Source of the DNA: Neorhizobium galegae bv. orientalis str. HAMBI 540
GTDB lineage: Bacteria > Pseudomonadota > Alphaproteobacteria > Rhizobiales > Rhizobiaceae
Assembly: GCF_000731315.1 (NCBI RefSeq)
Contig: NZ_HG938354.1
Coordinates: 248,001-312,000, forward strand
DNA: 64,000 nt
Direction of reading: 5' to 3'
Shown here in pieces: positions 15,691 to 24,094 of the stretch; positions within the stretch are counted from its first letter, which is position 1, and each line of letters starts with the position of its first letter. A program made the position numbers and the translations under genes. The notes under the pieces were generated by a model, which was not told where the DNA came from, ran no database searches, and saw only the letters and a list, made by a program, of their open reading frames with translations.

Positions 15691-17220
15691 ATGATGATCC
15701 CCCGACTGAGATTCGAGACGATCTCCAAGAGCTTTCCCGGTGTGAACGCCCTGACCGACGTGTCGTTCGACGTTGCACCCGGCGAGATCCACGGGCTCCT
15801 TGGTGAAAACGGCGCCGGCAAATCCACCCTTCTGCGGATACTCTCTGGCGTGTTTCGGCCGACCTCGGGAACGGTCTTGATCGATGGCCAAGCCGTTGCC
15901 TTCAAGAAGCCGATGGATGCCCGCGGGGCCGGCATCGCCATGATTCACCAGGAACTGCAGCAGGTGCCGCATCTGAGCGTCGCCCAGAATATGTTTCTCG
16001 GTCATTCGCTGACCCGCATGGCGGGCCTGTTCGTCTCACGCCGCGAGCAGGAGGCGCGCGCCGCTGAAGCGCTATCGATGATCGACAGGAGCATCGATCC
16101 TGCCGCTCCCATCTCCTCCCTTAAGGTGGCGCAGCGCCAGATTGTCGAGATCGGCCGTGCGCTGCTGGACAATGCGAGGGTCGTCGCCATGGACGAGCCG
16201 ACCTCCAGCTTGACGCCGACCGAGTTCGACCGCCTGGCGGAGGTGATCGCCAGCCTCTCGGCGAGAGGCGTCTCGATCATCTATGTCTCCCACAAGATGG
16301 ACGAGGTTTTCCGCATCTGCCAACGCGCCAGCGTCATGCGCGACGGCAAGCTAGTCGGCAGGGTCGATCTCAAGAGCGCGTCGGAAAAGGACGTCATCGC
16401 GATGATGGTCGGTCGTCAATTGATGCAGGAGGAACACAATTCCTTCGTGACCGATACGGTCAAGCTCGAGGCGAAGAACCTCTCGTCGGCAACGAAGATC
16501 CGCGATGTATCCTTCACGCTATTCAAGGGCGAAGTGCTCGGCATTGCCGGGCTCGTGGGCTCAGGCCGAACGGAACTGCTGCGGCTTTTGGCCGGCGCCG
16601 ACCGGCTGAGCGCCGGATCGATCACCATCGACGGCAAGGCAGTGCGCTTCGCCACGCCACGCGAGGCGATTGCAGCCGGCATCGGTCTTCTGCCGGAAGA
16701 ACGCAAGCGGGAAGGGATCATTCCTCTGCGTCCCGTGAGCACCAACATGGCGCTCGCTTCGCTCTCGAACTTGTCCGCGGGCGGCATGATCAGCACGGGC
16801 AAGCTGCGTGCGATCGCGCAGGATTTGTTGAAGCGCGTCAATCTGAGACCGTTCCAACTGGATCGGCCGATCGGGCTATTCAGCGGAGGCAACCAGCAGA
16901 AGGCGATCATCGCCCGATGGCTGGCGGCCAAATCGCAGATCCTGCTGTTCGACGAGCCCACGCGCGGCATCGATGTCGGCGCGAAGTCCGAGATCTATCA
17001 CCTGATCGAGGATCTCGCCCGCGAAGGCCATTCGATCATCGTCGTGTCCTCGGAATTGCCGGAGATTATCCGGCTCTCCGACCGCGTGCTGGTCATGCGG
17101 GAAGGTCGGGTCGCTGCCGGTATTCCACGCGACCAGCTGACAGAAAGCGCGATCGTTGCGCACGCCATTCCGGGGGCGAATGCCGGTGCGGCGGACACAC
17201 GTGCCGCCCAGACCGCGTGA
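15691..17220 (+). CDS. Sugar ABC transporter ATPase, RbsA type (two ATP-binding domains)
   Basis: A 509-residue tandem ATPase of the CUT2 class. The first domain has Walker A GENGAGKST, signature-like SSLKVAQRQIVEIGRAL and Walker B VVAMDEPTSSL. The second has the degenerate Walker A GLVGSGRTE, signature FSGGNQQKAIIARWL and Walker B ILLFDEPTRGIDVG. This asymmetry is normal for RbsA/XylG/MglA. Start at ATG 15691 with GAGGTGG upstream. It lies between the binding protein and the permease gene. Confidence 0.95.
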   Translation: MMIPRLRFETISKSFPGVNALTDVSFDVAPGEIHGLLGENGAGKSTLLRILSGVFRPTSGTVLIDGQAVAFKKPMDARGAGIAMIHQELQQVPHLSVAQNMFLGHSLTRMAGLFVSRREQEARAAEALSMIDRSIDPAAPISSLKVAQRQIVEIGRALLDNARVVAMDEPTSSLTPTEFDRLAEVIASLSARGVSIIYVSHKMDEVFRICQRASVMRDGKLVGRVDLKSASEKDVIAMMVGRQLMQEEHNSFVTDTVKLEAKNLSSATKIRDVSFTLFKGEVLGIAGLVGSGRTELLRLLAGADRLSAGSITIDGKAVRFATPREAIAAGIGLLPEERKREGIIPLRPVSTNMALASLSNLSAGGMISTGKLRAIAQDLLKRVNLRPFQLDRPIGLFSGGNQQKAIIARWLAAKSQILLFDEPTRGIDVGAKSEIYHLIEDLAREGHSIIVVSSELPEIIRLSDRVLVMREGRVAAGIPRDQLTESAIVAHAIPGANAGAADTRAAQTA

Positions 17221-17221
17221 A

Positions 17222-17251
17222 CCAGATAGGACATACCCAGATAGGACATAC
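17222..17251 (+). repeat. Perfect 15-bp tandem duplication covering the permease ribosome binding site
   Basis: CCAGATAGGACATAC occurs at 17222-17236 and again at 17237-17251, directly between the ATPase stop and the permease ATG (17253). Each unit carries an AGGA Shine-Dalgarno-like core, so the duplication doubles the spacer and the binding site. A replication-slippage origin is likely. Confidence 0.85.
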
Positions 17252-17252
17252 A

Positions 17253-18227
17253 ATGACCAGTTCGTCGAACGCCGCAGAATCAATTCCAGCCTTCCGCCGC
17301 TTCTCGTTTTCGCTGCGCGACGCGGGAACGCTGATCGGCCTCATCGTCATCATGGCGGTATTCGCAGCACTCGTCCCGGGGTTCCTGTCCGAGCGAAACC
17401 TCGTCAACATTCTTCAGCAGTCGAGCATCAATGCGTGCCTGGCGCTTGGGATGACGCTGGTGATCATTTCGGGGGGGATCGATCTGTCGGTCGGTCCGAT
17501 GGCAGCGATCTCCGCCGTCATCACCGCGACCCTGCTGCTCGCCGGCACCCCGATACCCCTGGCGATCCTCGCGGGTCTCGGCGTGGGCATCGTCTGCGGC
17601 TTCATCAACGGCGCGCTCGTCGCCTATGTCGGCCTGCAGCCGTTCATCGTCACACTCGGCACGCTCAGTACCTACCGGGCCATCGCGCTCATCTATACCG
17701 GCGGCAATCCCGTCCTCGGCATTCCCTCGGGCTTGCGCTCGCTCTTCAACGGCAATCTCTTCGGCGTTCCGACGCCGGTCATTATCGTCGCTGTCGTGGC
17801 GATTGCCGCCTGGATCCTGCTCAAGAAGACACCGATCGGCGAATATCTGATGGCTGTCGGTGGCAATGAAGAGGCAGCTTATGTGGCCGGCGTTCCGATT
17901 GCGCGCACTAAGATCACAGCCTATGTCATTTCGGGCGGGCTGGCAGCGCTGGCTTCGCTGATCCTGATCGGGCGTCTGGGAGCTGCCGAGCCTATCCTCG
18001 GCAATCTATGGGAACTCGACGCGATTGCGGCTGCGGCCATCGGCGGCGCTTCCCTGATGGGCGGCAAGGGAAGCATTCTCGGCACGATACTCGGCGCGAT
18101 CATCCTTGGGGCGATGCGCAACGGTTTGACCCTGATGAATGTCCAAGCCTTCTATCAACTGCTCGCCACCGGCCTTATAATCCTCGCCGCAATGATAATC
18201 GATCGCGCGACAAGGGGACGGGGATGA
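17253..18227 (+). CDS. Sugar ABC transporter permease, RbsC type
   Basis: A 324-residue CUT2 permease with eight or more hydrophobic segments. The family motif LALGMTLVIISGGIDLSVG (about residues 54-72) is present, as are QPFIVTLGTLSTYRAIAL and the late GGASLMGGKGSILGTILGA motif. Start ATG at 17253 behind the duplicated AGGACATAC. It is coupled at its end to the RpiR regulator by an ATGA overlap (18224-18227). Confidence 0.94.
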   Translation: MTSSSNAAESIPAFRRFSFSLRDAGTLIGLIVIMAVFAALVPGFLSERNLVNILQQSSINACLALGMTLVIISGGIDLSVGPMAAISAVITATLLLAGTPIPLAILAGLGVGIVCGFINGALVAYVGLQPFIVTLGTLSTYRAIALIYTGGNPVLGIPSGLRSLFNGNLFGVPTPVIIVAVVAIAAWILLKKTPIGEYLMAVGGNEEAAYVAGVPIARTKITAYVISGGLAALASLILIGRLGAAEPILGNLWELDAIAAAAIGGASLMGGKGSILGTILGAIILGAMRNGLTLMNVQAFYQLLATGLIILAAMIIDRATRGRG

Positions 18228-19099
18228 ACGGTGAAAGCTTCGACATGAAGGCCGTGGGACCACGCATCCGCATGATGATGCCGCTCTTGACGCCGCTCGA
18301 AGCAAAGGTCGTCGATACCGTTTTCGCCATGCGGGATTTCAGCGACGAGACGTCGCTCAAGCAGATCGCGGAGAACGCCGGCGTTTCCGAAGCCATGGTG
18401 GTCAAGATAACCAAGAAGCTCGGCTTCTCCGGCTTTCGCGACTTCCGCTCTGCCGTTAGCCAGTACAACCGGCAGCCGACGGCGGAGATGCACCAGGAAC
18501 TGTCCGTGGACGATACCTCGCTCGAAATCGTCCAGAAGGTGTTTCGCACCTCGATCCACGCGCTCGAGGAAACGCTCGCGATTCTCGATATGGCAGCATT
18601 CGACCGGGCGGCGGATCTGATCCATAAGGCAGCAACGCGCGATTTCTACGGCGTCGGCGGGTCGGCGCAGATTGCCCGCGACGTGGCCCACAAGTTCTTG
18701 AGGATCGGCGTGCGCGCCAGCGTGTTCGACGATTCGCACATGATGCTGATGTCGGCCTCGCTGCTGGCGGAGGGCGATATCGCCATCGGCTTCTCCCATT
18801 CCGGCAACACGATCGCGGTGATCGAGGCGATCCAGCTCGCGCGCAGGAACGGCGCGCGCACCATTGCCATCACCAATTACGGTTCTTCGGCGCTCGCCCA
18901 GTCCGCCGATGTGGTTCTGTGTTCCACCGCGCAAGGGTCGCCGCTGATGGGCGAAAATGCTGCGGCACGCATTGCTCAGCTCAACATCCTTGACGCTATC
19001 TTCGTCGCCGTCGCCCAGCGTGACTATCAGGCAGCCGAACGCAATCTTGAACGCACCATGTCCGCCGTAACGTCCAAACGAAAAGATCGCCTCCTATGA
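18224..19099 (+). CDS. RpiR-family transcriptional regulator (HTH + SIS domain)
   Basis: A 291-residue regulator: N-terminal HTH_6 domain (about residues 1-80; SLKQIAENAGVSEAMVVKI then TKKLGFSGFRDFR is diagnostic) and a C-terminal SIS sugar-phosphate-binding domain (about 120-265; FYGVGGSAQIARDVAHK, AIGFSHSGNTIAVIEA). Such proteins sense phosphosugars. Translation is coupled to the permease (ATGA) and to the following kinase (ATGA at 19096). It is the only regulator in the 6-20 kb locus and the best candidate to bind the inverted repeats at 6726 and 13431. Confidence 0.92.
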   Translation: MNGESFDMKAVGPRIRMMMPLLTPLEAKVVDTVFAMRDFSDETSLKQIAENAGVSEAMVVKITKKLGFSGFRDFRSAVSQYNRQPTAEMHQELSVDDTSLEIVQKVFRTSIHALEETLAILDMAAFDRAADLIHKAATRDFYGVGGSAQIARDVAHKFLRIGVRASVFDDSHMMLMSASLLAEGDIAIGFSHSGNTIAVIEAIQLARRNGARTIAITNYGSSALAQSADVVLCSTAQGSPLMGENAAARIAQLNILDAIFVAVAQRDYQAAERNLERTMSAVTSKRKDRLL

Positions 19100-19986
19100 C
19101 ACCTTCGCCTGTTGTCACCGTCTTCGGCAGCCTTCACTACGATATCGCCGTTTTCGGCCCGGCGCGGCCCCGCAAGGGTGAGACAGTAACGGGAACATCC
19201 TGGCATCCGAAAAGCGGTGGCAAGGGTGGCAATCAGGCGGTTTCGGCTGCGCGTACAGGGATTGCGACCTCCATGATCGGGGCGGTCGCCGATGACGACT
19301 TCGGGCGATTTCTCATCTCGAATCTCGACCGTCGGAATGTCGATCACACATTCGTTCGGCGCGACGCCTCGCAATCGACCGGCATGAGTGTCGCTATTTT
19401 CGACGACGAGGGCGACTATGGTGCGGTTATCGTGTCGGGCAGCAACCTGACGCTTGGCGACCATGATGTCCTGGCGGCTCGCGATCTGCTCAGCAAAACA
19501 ACAGTTCTCGTTCTGCAAAATGAGATTCCCGATGCCGCCAACGTCGCGGCGGCAAGGGCCGTCAAGCAGGCGGGCGGGTGCGTGTTGATCAATGCAGCCC
19601 CGGCACGCGCTTTGTCGAACGAGCTGCAACCCCTCATCGATATCATCGTCGTCAATGCCATCGAGGCCGAAATGCTGGCCGGCGCCCCGGTCGTTGAAAC
19701 ACTCGACGGCGCTCTTGAGGCCGCACGGAAACTTGTGCGGCTCTTTCCCGAGGTGGTCGTCACCGCTGGAGGTTCGGGTGTCGCCTACGCGAACCGCGAT
19801 GGAAAGGAGATCGTCATTGCGGCTGTCAGGGTGAACGTTGAAAGCACGCATGGGGCGGGAGACGAATTTATCGGCGTCCTTGCGGCGGAAATCGCGTCCG
19901 GCAAAACGATGAACGACGCGCTTCAAAAGGCGAACATGAACGCGGCAAAACTGGTTGGCACACCTGAAGCGGACCGTCTTGGGTAA
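19096..19986 (+). CDS. PfkB-family carbohydrate kinase (second kinase of the locus)
   Basis: A 296-residue ribokinase-like kinase. The N-terminal signature is present as SGGKGGNQAVSAARTG. In the C-terminal signature the usual DTTGAGD reads STHGAGDEF: the catalytic Asp of GAGD is kept but the first Asp and a Thr are replaced, so substrate or activity may differ from the upstream ribokinase. The start overlaps the regulator stop by 4 bp. It closes the second sugar operon. Confidence 0.88.
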   Translation: MTPSPVVTVFGSLHYDIAVFGPARPRKGETVTGTSWHPKSGGKGGNQAVSAARTGIATSMIGAVADDDFGRFLISNLDRRNVDHTFVRRDASQSTGMSVAIFDDEGDYGAVIVSGSNLTLGDHDVLAARDLLSKTTVLVLQNEIPDAANVAAARAVKQAGGCVLINAAPARALSNELQPLIDIIVVNAIEAEMLAGAPVVETLDGALEAARKLVRLFPEVVVTAGGSGVAYANRDGKEIVIAAVRVNVESTHGAGDEFIGVLAAEIASGKTMNDALQKANMNAAKLVGTPEADRLG

Positions 19987-20413
19987 AGTCGGCAGGTGAA
20001 GGCCTCCGACACCATCCAAGCTTGCCTGTCGTACGGCTCGATGATCGCCCACTGCTTCAAGCGACGCTTTGCACCCGCAATCCCAAGAAACACATGGCCG
20101 CGCGGTGTTTGTGAGCTGGTACGCGACCTGAACTTGGCTCGCTTGGGAATGCTTAGAAAATCTAATGCATATTCCTGATCTTCTAAATTGAGCTAACCGC
20201 TTTTCACTCCTACTGTCTGGGTACAAGCCGTTTGTGGGAGGCGGCCGAGAGGGGCGCAGGCAGGTTGCCGCGTTCTCCGGGAGGAGACTTTATCATCGCT
20301 GGAACCGCATTCGCCGGAGGGGCAGCCATGCCCGCAATCCGGGAGCGGTTGTTATCGATCGGGTCTCCGGCCGGGCTCTGTGCAAAAGATATTCCCCAGC
20401 CGAGGATGTTGAA
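19987..20413 (+). other. Gene-free 427-bp stretch with the promoter region of the next operon
   Basis: No convincing gene is seen. At 20153-20165 there is a palindrome, TTAGA-AAA-TCTAA, in an AT-rich patch that fits a promoter or LysR-type site for the operon starting at 20414. A good Shine-Dalgarno (GGGAGGAGAC, near 20278-20287) has no usable start codon after it and may be left from a lost gene. Confidence 0.5.
20153..20165. promoter_or_regulatory. Palindrome TTAGA-AAA-TCTAA upstream of the acid-pathway operon
   Basis: Perfect 5-bp arms with a 3-nt spacer in AT-rich DNA, about 250 bp before the first gene. The T-N11-A form fits a LysR-type site and the LysR gene at 25987-26892 closes the cluster, but the motif is short. 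Confidence 0.3.
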
Positions 20414-21772
20414 ATGAATCTGTATTCACTGCTTTCGCTTCGTGCCGCCGATGGACGTCCGGTCAGGGTCGGCCTGATCGGCGCCGGCAAGTTCGGGTCG
20501 ATGGTGCTCGCCCAGGCCCAGCGCATTGGCGGCCTGCACATGGTTGCCGTGGCCGATCTCGATGTCGGCAAGGCGAAGGAATCCATGCAGCGGGTTGGCT
20601 GGGCCAAGGAGCGCTACAGCGCGACCAGCGCCGGCGATGCCGTCAAGAACGGCACGACCTTCATCACCGACGATGTCAACGCGCTGTTCGAATGCGGCGA
20701 AATCGAATGCATCATCGAGGCAACAGGCCATCCGATCGCCGGCACCCGCCATGCGCTGGGCGCGATCGAGCACAACAAGCATGTGGTGATGGTCAATGTC
20801 GAGGCCGACGTCATGGTCGGGCCGATCCTGGCCGAGAAGGCCCGCGCCAAGGGGCTCATTTATTCCATGGCCTACGGCGATCAGCCGGCGCTGATCTGCG
20901 AACTGGTCGACTGGGCACGCGCCACCGGCTTTGAGATTACCGCCGCCGGCAAGGGCATGAATTTCGAGCCGCGCTACCGTTATTCCACACCGGATACCGT
21001 CTGGGGTCTGTTCGGCTGGACCGAGGAACAGGTCGCCGCGGACAACCTCAACCCGAAGCTCTACAATTCCTTCACCGACGGCACCAAGGCCGCGATCGAA
21101 ATGGCTGCGGTGGCCAATGGCACGGGCCTGGATTGCCCGGATGACGGCCTGGCCTTCCCGCCCGCGGGCCTCCACGATCTCGCTCGCGTCTTCCGCCCGG
21201 CATCCGACGGTGGCCGCATGGAGCGTTCGGGCCTGGTCGACATTGCCGCCAGCCAGGAGCCGGATGGTCGCGAAGTGTTCAACAACATCCGCTACGGCGT
21301 GTTCGTCACCTTCAAGGCGCATAACGAATATGCCCGGTCCTGCTTCAAGCAATATGGCCTGCTGACCGATCCCTCGGGCTGGTACGCCTCGATGTGGCGT
21401 CCGTTCCACATCATCGGCCTGGAGACGTCGATCAGCGTCCTGTCCGCCGTGCTGCGCAACGAGCCGACCGGTTGCTCCAAGGAGTTTCGTGGCGACGCGG
21501 TCGCGACCGCCAAGAAGGACATGCAGCCCGGCGAAATGCTGGATGGCGAGGGCGGTTATGCCGTCTGGGCCAATGCCATTCCGGCAACCCGCAGCCTTGA
21601 TCTCAAGGCCCTGCCGATCGGCCTTGCCCACAACGTCAAGCTCAAGCGGCCGATCAAGAAGGATCAGATCGTCTCGTTCGACGACGTCGAGATCGTCAAT
21701 GACCTCGACGTGGTGAAGCTGCGCCAGGAAATGGAAGGCAGCTTCCGCCCGGCCAAGAGCGCGGCAGCGTGA
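20414..21772 (+). CDS. NAD(P)-dependent oxidoreductase, homoserine-dehydrogenase-like with C-terminal SAF domain
   Basis: A 452-residue cytoplasmic protein. Rossmann motif VRVGLIGAGKFGSMVLAQAQ at about residues 18-37, then AVADLD; a catalytic-type middle domain (YSMAYGDQPALICELVDWA, AAGKGMNFEPRYRYSTPDTVWG); and a C-terminal SAF-like part (about 360-452; ATAKKDMQPGEMLDGEGGY, KLKRPIKKDQIVSFDDV) as in sialic-acid synthase and altronate dehydratase. Start ATG at 20414; GAGGATG is a weak site. This family recurs in sugar-acid loci but has no function I can name. It overlaps the next gene (GTGA). Confidence 0.8.
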   Translation: MNLYSLLSLRAADGRPVRVGLIGAGKFGSMVLAQAQRIGGLHMVAVADLDVGKAKESMQRVGWAKERYSATSAGDAVKNGTTFITDDVNALFECGEIECIIEATGHPIAGTRHALGAIEHNKHVVMVNVEADVMVGPILAEKARAKGLIYSMAYGDQPALICELVDWARATGFEITAAGKGMNFEPRYRYSTPDTVWGLFGWTEEQVAADNLNPKLYNSFTDGTKAAIEMAAVANGTGLDCPDDGLAFPPAGLHDLARVFRPASDGGRMERSGLVDIAASQEPDGREVFNNIRYGVFVTFKAHNEYARSCFKQYGLLTDPSGWYASMWRPFHIIGLETSISVLSAVLRNEPTGCSKEFRGDAVATAKKDMQPGEMLDGEGGYAVWANAIPATRSLDLKALPIGLAHNVKLKRPIKKDQIVSFDDVEIVNDLDVVKLRQEMEGSFRPAKSAAA

Positions 21773-21786
21773 GCACGGGTGACCAG

Positions 21787-22092
21787 ATGAGCGCGCCAGC
21801 CTTTGTCGTGATCGCCGAATTCCAGGTGAAGCCCGGCAAGATGCCGGCTTTCCTGGAAGCTGCGCGGGATGACGCCAGGCACTCTACCGCAGATGAGCCT
21901 GGTTGCCGGCAGTTCGACGTGATCTGCCCCGAAGGATCGGAAGATACCGTGGTGTTCTACGAGGTCTATGATAGCAGGGCCGCCTTCGACGCTCATCTGG
22001 AAACGCCGCATCTGGAGCGTTTCCGGCAGGCTTTCCCGCCGCTGATCGTCGAGGAGCGGCCGGTCCGCTTTTCACGCCGGGACTATCCGTGA
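21787..22092 (+). CDS. Antibiotic-biosynthesis-monooxygenase (ABM) fold protein
   Basis: About 101 residues: one ABM/YgiN-like ferredoxin fold (VVIAEFQVKPGKMPAFLEAA, then DEPGCRQFDVICPE, VVFYEVYDSRAAFDAHLET). Members are small dimeric monooxygenases, quinol oxidases or isomerase-like proteins, often acting on reactive carbonyls in catabolic operons. Start taken at ATG 21787 (GGGTGA upstream); a GTG at 21769 overlapping the previous stop is equally possible and would add six residues. The stop meets the next gene's upstream start codons. Confidence 0.8.
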   Translation: MSAPAFVVIAEFQVKPGKMPAFLEAARDDARHSTADEPGCRQFDVICPEGSEDTVVFYEVYDSRAAFDAHLETPHLERFRQAFPPLIVEERPVRFSRRDYP

Positions 22093-22109
22093 TGGCGGGA
22101 GACGGACAA

Positions 22110-23000
22110 ATGACCGAGAGCATACAGCGCATTGCCGTCATCGGTACCGGTATCATGGGCGGTCCCATGGCCGGGCGTCTGGCCGAGGCAGGTTTTGCTG
22201 TTTCGGGCTGGAACCGGACGCCGGAAAAGGCGGCGGCATTGAGCGACCGCGGCGTGGTCACGGCACCTGATGCCGTCGCTGCCGCAGCGGACGCCGACGT
22301 TGTGATCTGCATGCTGAGTTCCGGCCCCGTCTGCGAAACGGTGCTGATGGGCGAGCATGGCGTCATCTTCGCCATGCGGCCGGGAGCGATCCTGGCCGTC
22401 ATGAGCTCCATTCCGGTGGAGACCGCCGTGGCGCTGGCCAAGGCGGCCGCCGATCACGGTGTGGCTTGTGTCGATGCGCCGGTTTCGGGTGGCGAGAAGG
22501 GTGCCAGTGAAGGAGCGCTTGCGATCATGGCCGGCGGGGATGCCGCCGTCGTCGATCGGCTGCATCCAGTCTTCGCTCCTCTCGGGCGGGTGACCCATGT
22601 CGGCCCGGCGGGCAGCGGCGCGCTGACCAAGCTTGCCAATCAGTTGATCGTCGCCTCGACCATCTGCGCGGTGGCCGAAGCGCTGACGCTCGCCAAGCGT
22701 GGCGGCGCCGATCCGGCCAAGGTGCGCGAGGCTCTGCTCGGCGGGTTCGCCGACTCCACTGTGTTCCGCCAGCACGGCCTGCGCATGGTGGAAGGCAACT
22801 TCCAGCCCGGTGGGCCCGCGAAATATCAGGTGAAGGACACATCGACGGCGCTGGCCTTTGCGCGCAGCCTTGGATTGACGCTACCGGTCAGCGAGGAGGT
22901 TGATCGGCTTTTTCAAGCCATGGTGGATGATGGTGACGGCGATCTCGATCACAGCGGCGTCATTCTTCAATTGCAACGCATGAACCGGGGCGGAGGCTAG
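22110..23000 (+). CDS. 3-Hydroxyisobutyrate dehydrogenase family protein (beta-hydroxyacid dehydrogenase)
   Basis: A 296-residue NAD(P)-dependent enzyme. N-terminal Rossmann motif IAVIGTGIMGGPMAGRLAEAGF, the substrate-binding DAPVSGGEKGASEG block at about residues 118-131 and the catalytic Lys region GSGALTKLANQLIV (about residues 166-179, Lys in TKLANQ). Relatives include 3-hydroxyisobutyrate dehydrogenase, tartronate semialdehyde reductase and 3-oxo-tetronate-pathway dehydrogenases. Start ATG at 22110, with GGGAGA upstream; an earlier GTG/ATG at 22089-22092 is possible. Context suggests an acyclic hydroxy acid as substrate. Confidence 0.9.
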   Translation: MTESIQRIAVIGTGIMGGPMAGRLAEAGFAVSGWNRTPEKAAALSDRGVVTAPDAVAAAADADVVICMLSSGPVCETVLMGEHGVIFAMRPGAILAVMSSIPVETAVALAKAAADHGVACVDAPVSGGEKGASEGALAIMAGGDAAVVDRLHPVFAPLGRVTHVGPAGSGALTKLANQLIVASTICAVAEALTLAKRGGADPAKVREALLGGFADSTVFRQHGLRMVEGNFQPGGPAKYQVKDTSTALAFARSLGLTLPVSEEVDRLFQAMVDDGDGDLDHSGVILQLQRMNRGGG

Positions 23001-23044
23001 TCCGCCTGACATCCAGTTGAGACTATCAAAAGGGAGGAATGAAA

Positions 23045-24040
23045 ATGAAACACTTCGCACTTCGCAGCCTGTTGGCCGCGGCTACCATGTTGACCGCCTC
23101 GATCGTCCAGGCAGCGACGCTGACCTTGTCGACGCCCGATCCAGACAATTCCGAAATCACCGTTGCCGCCAACAAATTCGCTGAACTCGTGGCCGCCAAG
23201 ACCAACGGCCAACTGACCGTCAAAGTCTTCCCGAACGGCACGCTCTATGGCGGCGATCCCTCCGGCGCCGTAAAGCAGCTGGCCGGCGGTTCGCTCGATA
23301 TGCTGCTGCTCGCCACATCGCTCTATGCCAACTTCAATCCGAAGTTCTCGGCGATCTCCATCCCCTACGTCTTCGACAATGAGGCGCAGCTGCGCAGCTA
23401 CCTCTCGGGCGCACCGGGCCAGGAGCTGATCACTGATCTCGAAAAGATCGGCATCAAGGGCATCAATCTCTGGCCGCGTCCGTTCCGCCAGATGACCAAT
23501 TCCAAGCTTGCGATCACGAAGCCTCAGGATCTGTCAGGGCTGAAGTTCCGCGTGCCGAACAATCCGCTCTGGGTCGAATTCTTCAAGAAGATGGGTGCAG
23601 CGCCGACGCCCCTTGCTTTCGCGGAGGTTTACAACGCCCTGCAGCTGAAGGTCGTCGACGGCCAGGAAAACCCGATCAACGTACCGCTCAGCGCCAAGTT
23701 CTACGAGGTGCAGAAATATGCTTCGATCACCAATCACATGGGTGACGGCTGGGTGCTGGGCATCAATCCGGCGAAATTCGAAGGACTGAGCGACGCGCAT
23801 AAGAAGGCGCTCGGGGAGGCGGGCAAGGAAGCCGAGGCCTGGAAGGTCGCAAACGACGCTGCGACGGCGGAAACCACCATCGCGGAGTTGCAGAAGCACG
23901 GTATGGAAATCAACCGCCTGACGCCCGAGCAGCAAAAGGCGTTCGTCGCGATCTCGAAGGGCCTTTACCCGGTCTTTGCCGGACTGGTGAAAGACCAGGC
24001 CTTCTTCGACAAGACCATCGCCTTCGTCGGAAAGAACTGA
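23045..24040 (+). CDS. TRAP transporter solute receptor, DctP family
   Basis: A 331-residue periplasmic receptor. Start at ATG 23045 (GGGAGG 7 bp upstream); the ATG at 23039 is too close to the site. A signal peptide is seen (MKHFALRSLLAAATMLTASI, cleavage after VQA). The family Arg that binds the substrate carboxylate lies in the stretch DLSGLKFRVPNNP, and the PTPLAFAEVYNALQLKVVDGQENP block is typical of DctP proteins. TRAP systems import organic and sugar acids using a sodium or proton gradient. A hairpin separates it from the membrane genes. Confidence 0.94.
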   Translation: MKHFALRSLLAAATMLTASIVQAATLTLSTPDPDNSEITVAANKFAELVAAKTNGQLTVKVFPNGTLYGGDPSGAVKQLAGGSLDMLLLATSLYANFNPKFSAISIPYVFDNEAQLRSYLSGAPGQELITDLEKIGIKGINLWPRPFRQMTNSKLAITKPQDLSGLKFRVPNNPLWVEFFKKMGAAPTPLAFAEVYNALQLKVVDGQENPINVPLSAKFYEVQKYASITNHMGDGWVLGINPAKFEGLSDAHKKALGEAGKEAEAWKVANDAATAETTIAELQKHGMEINRLTPEQQKAFVAISKGLYPVFAGLVKDQAFFDKTIAFVGKN

Positions 24041-24054
24041 TCCTTCGTTCCAAG

Positions 24055-24079
24055 CCGGACCGGTCCTGCACCGGTCCGG
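24055..24079 (+). other. Strong intercistronic hairpin after the TRAP receptor gene
   Basis: CCGGACCGGT (24055-24064) and ACCGGTCCGG (24070-24079) form a perfect 10-bp stem with the loop CCTGC. No T-run follows. As with other binding-protein genes in this window, it probably limits expression of the downstream membrane subunits. Confidence 0.7.
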
Positions 24080-24094
24080 ACAGGAGAATAAGCC

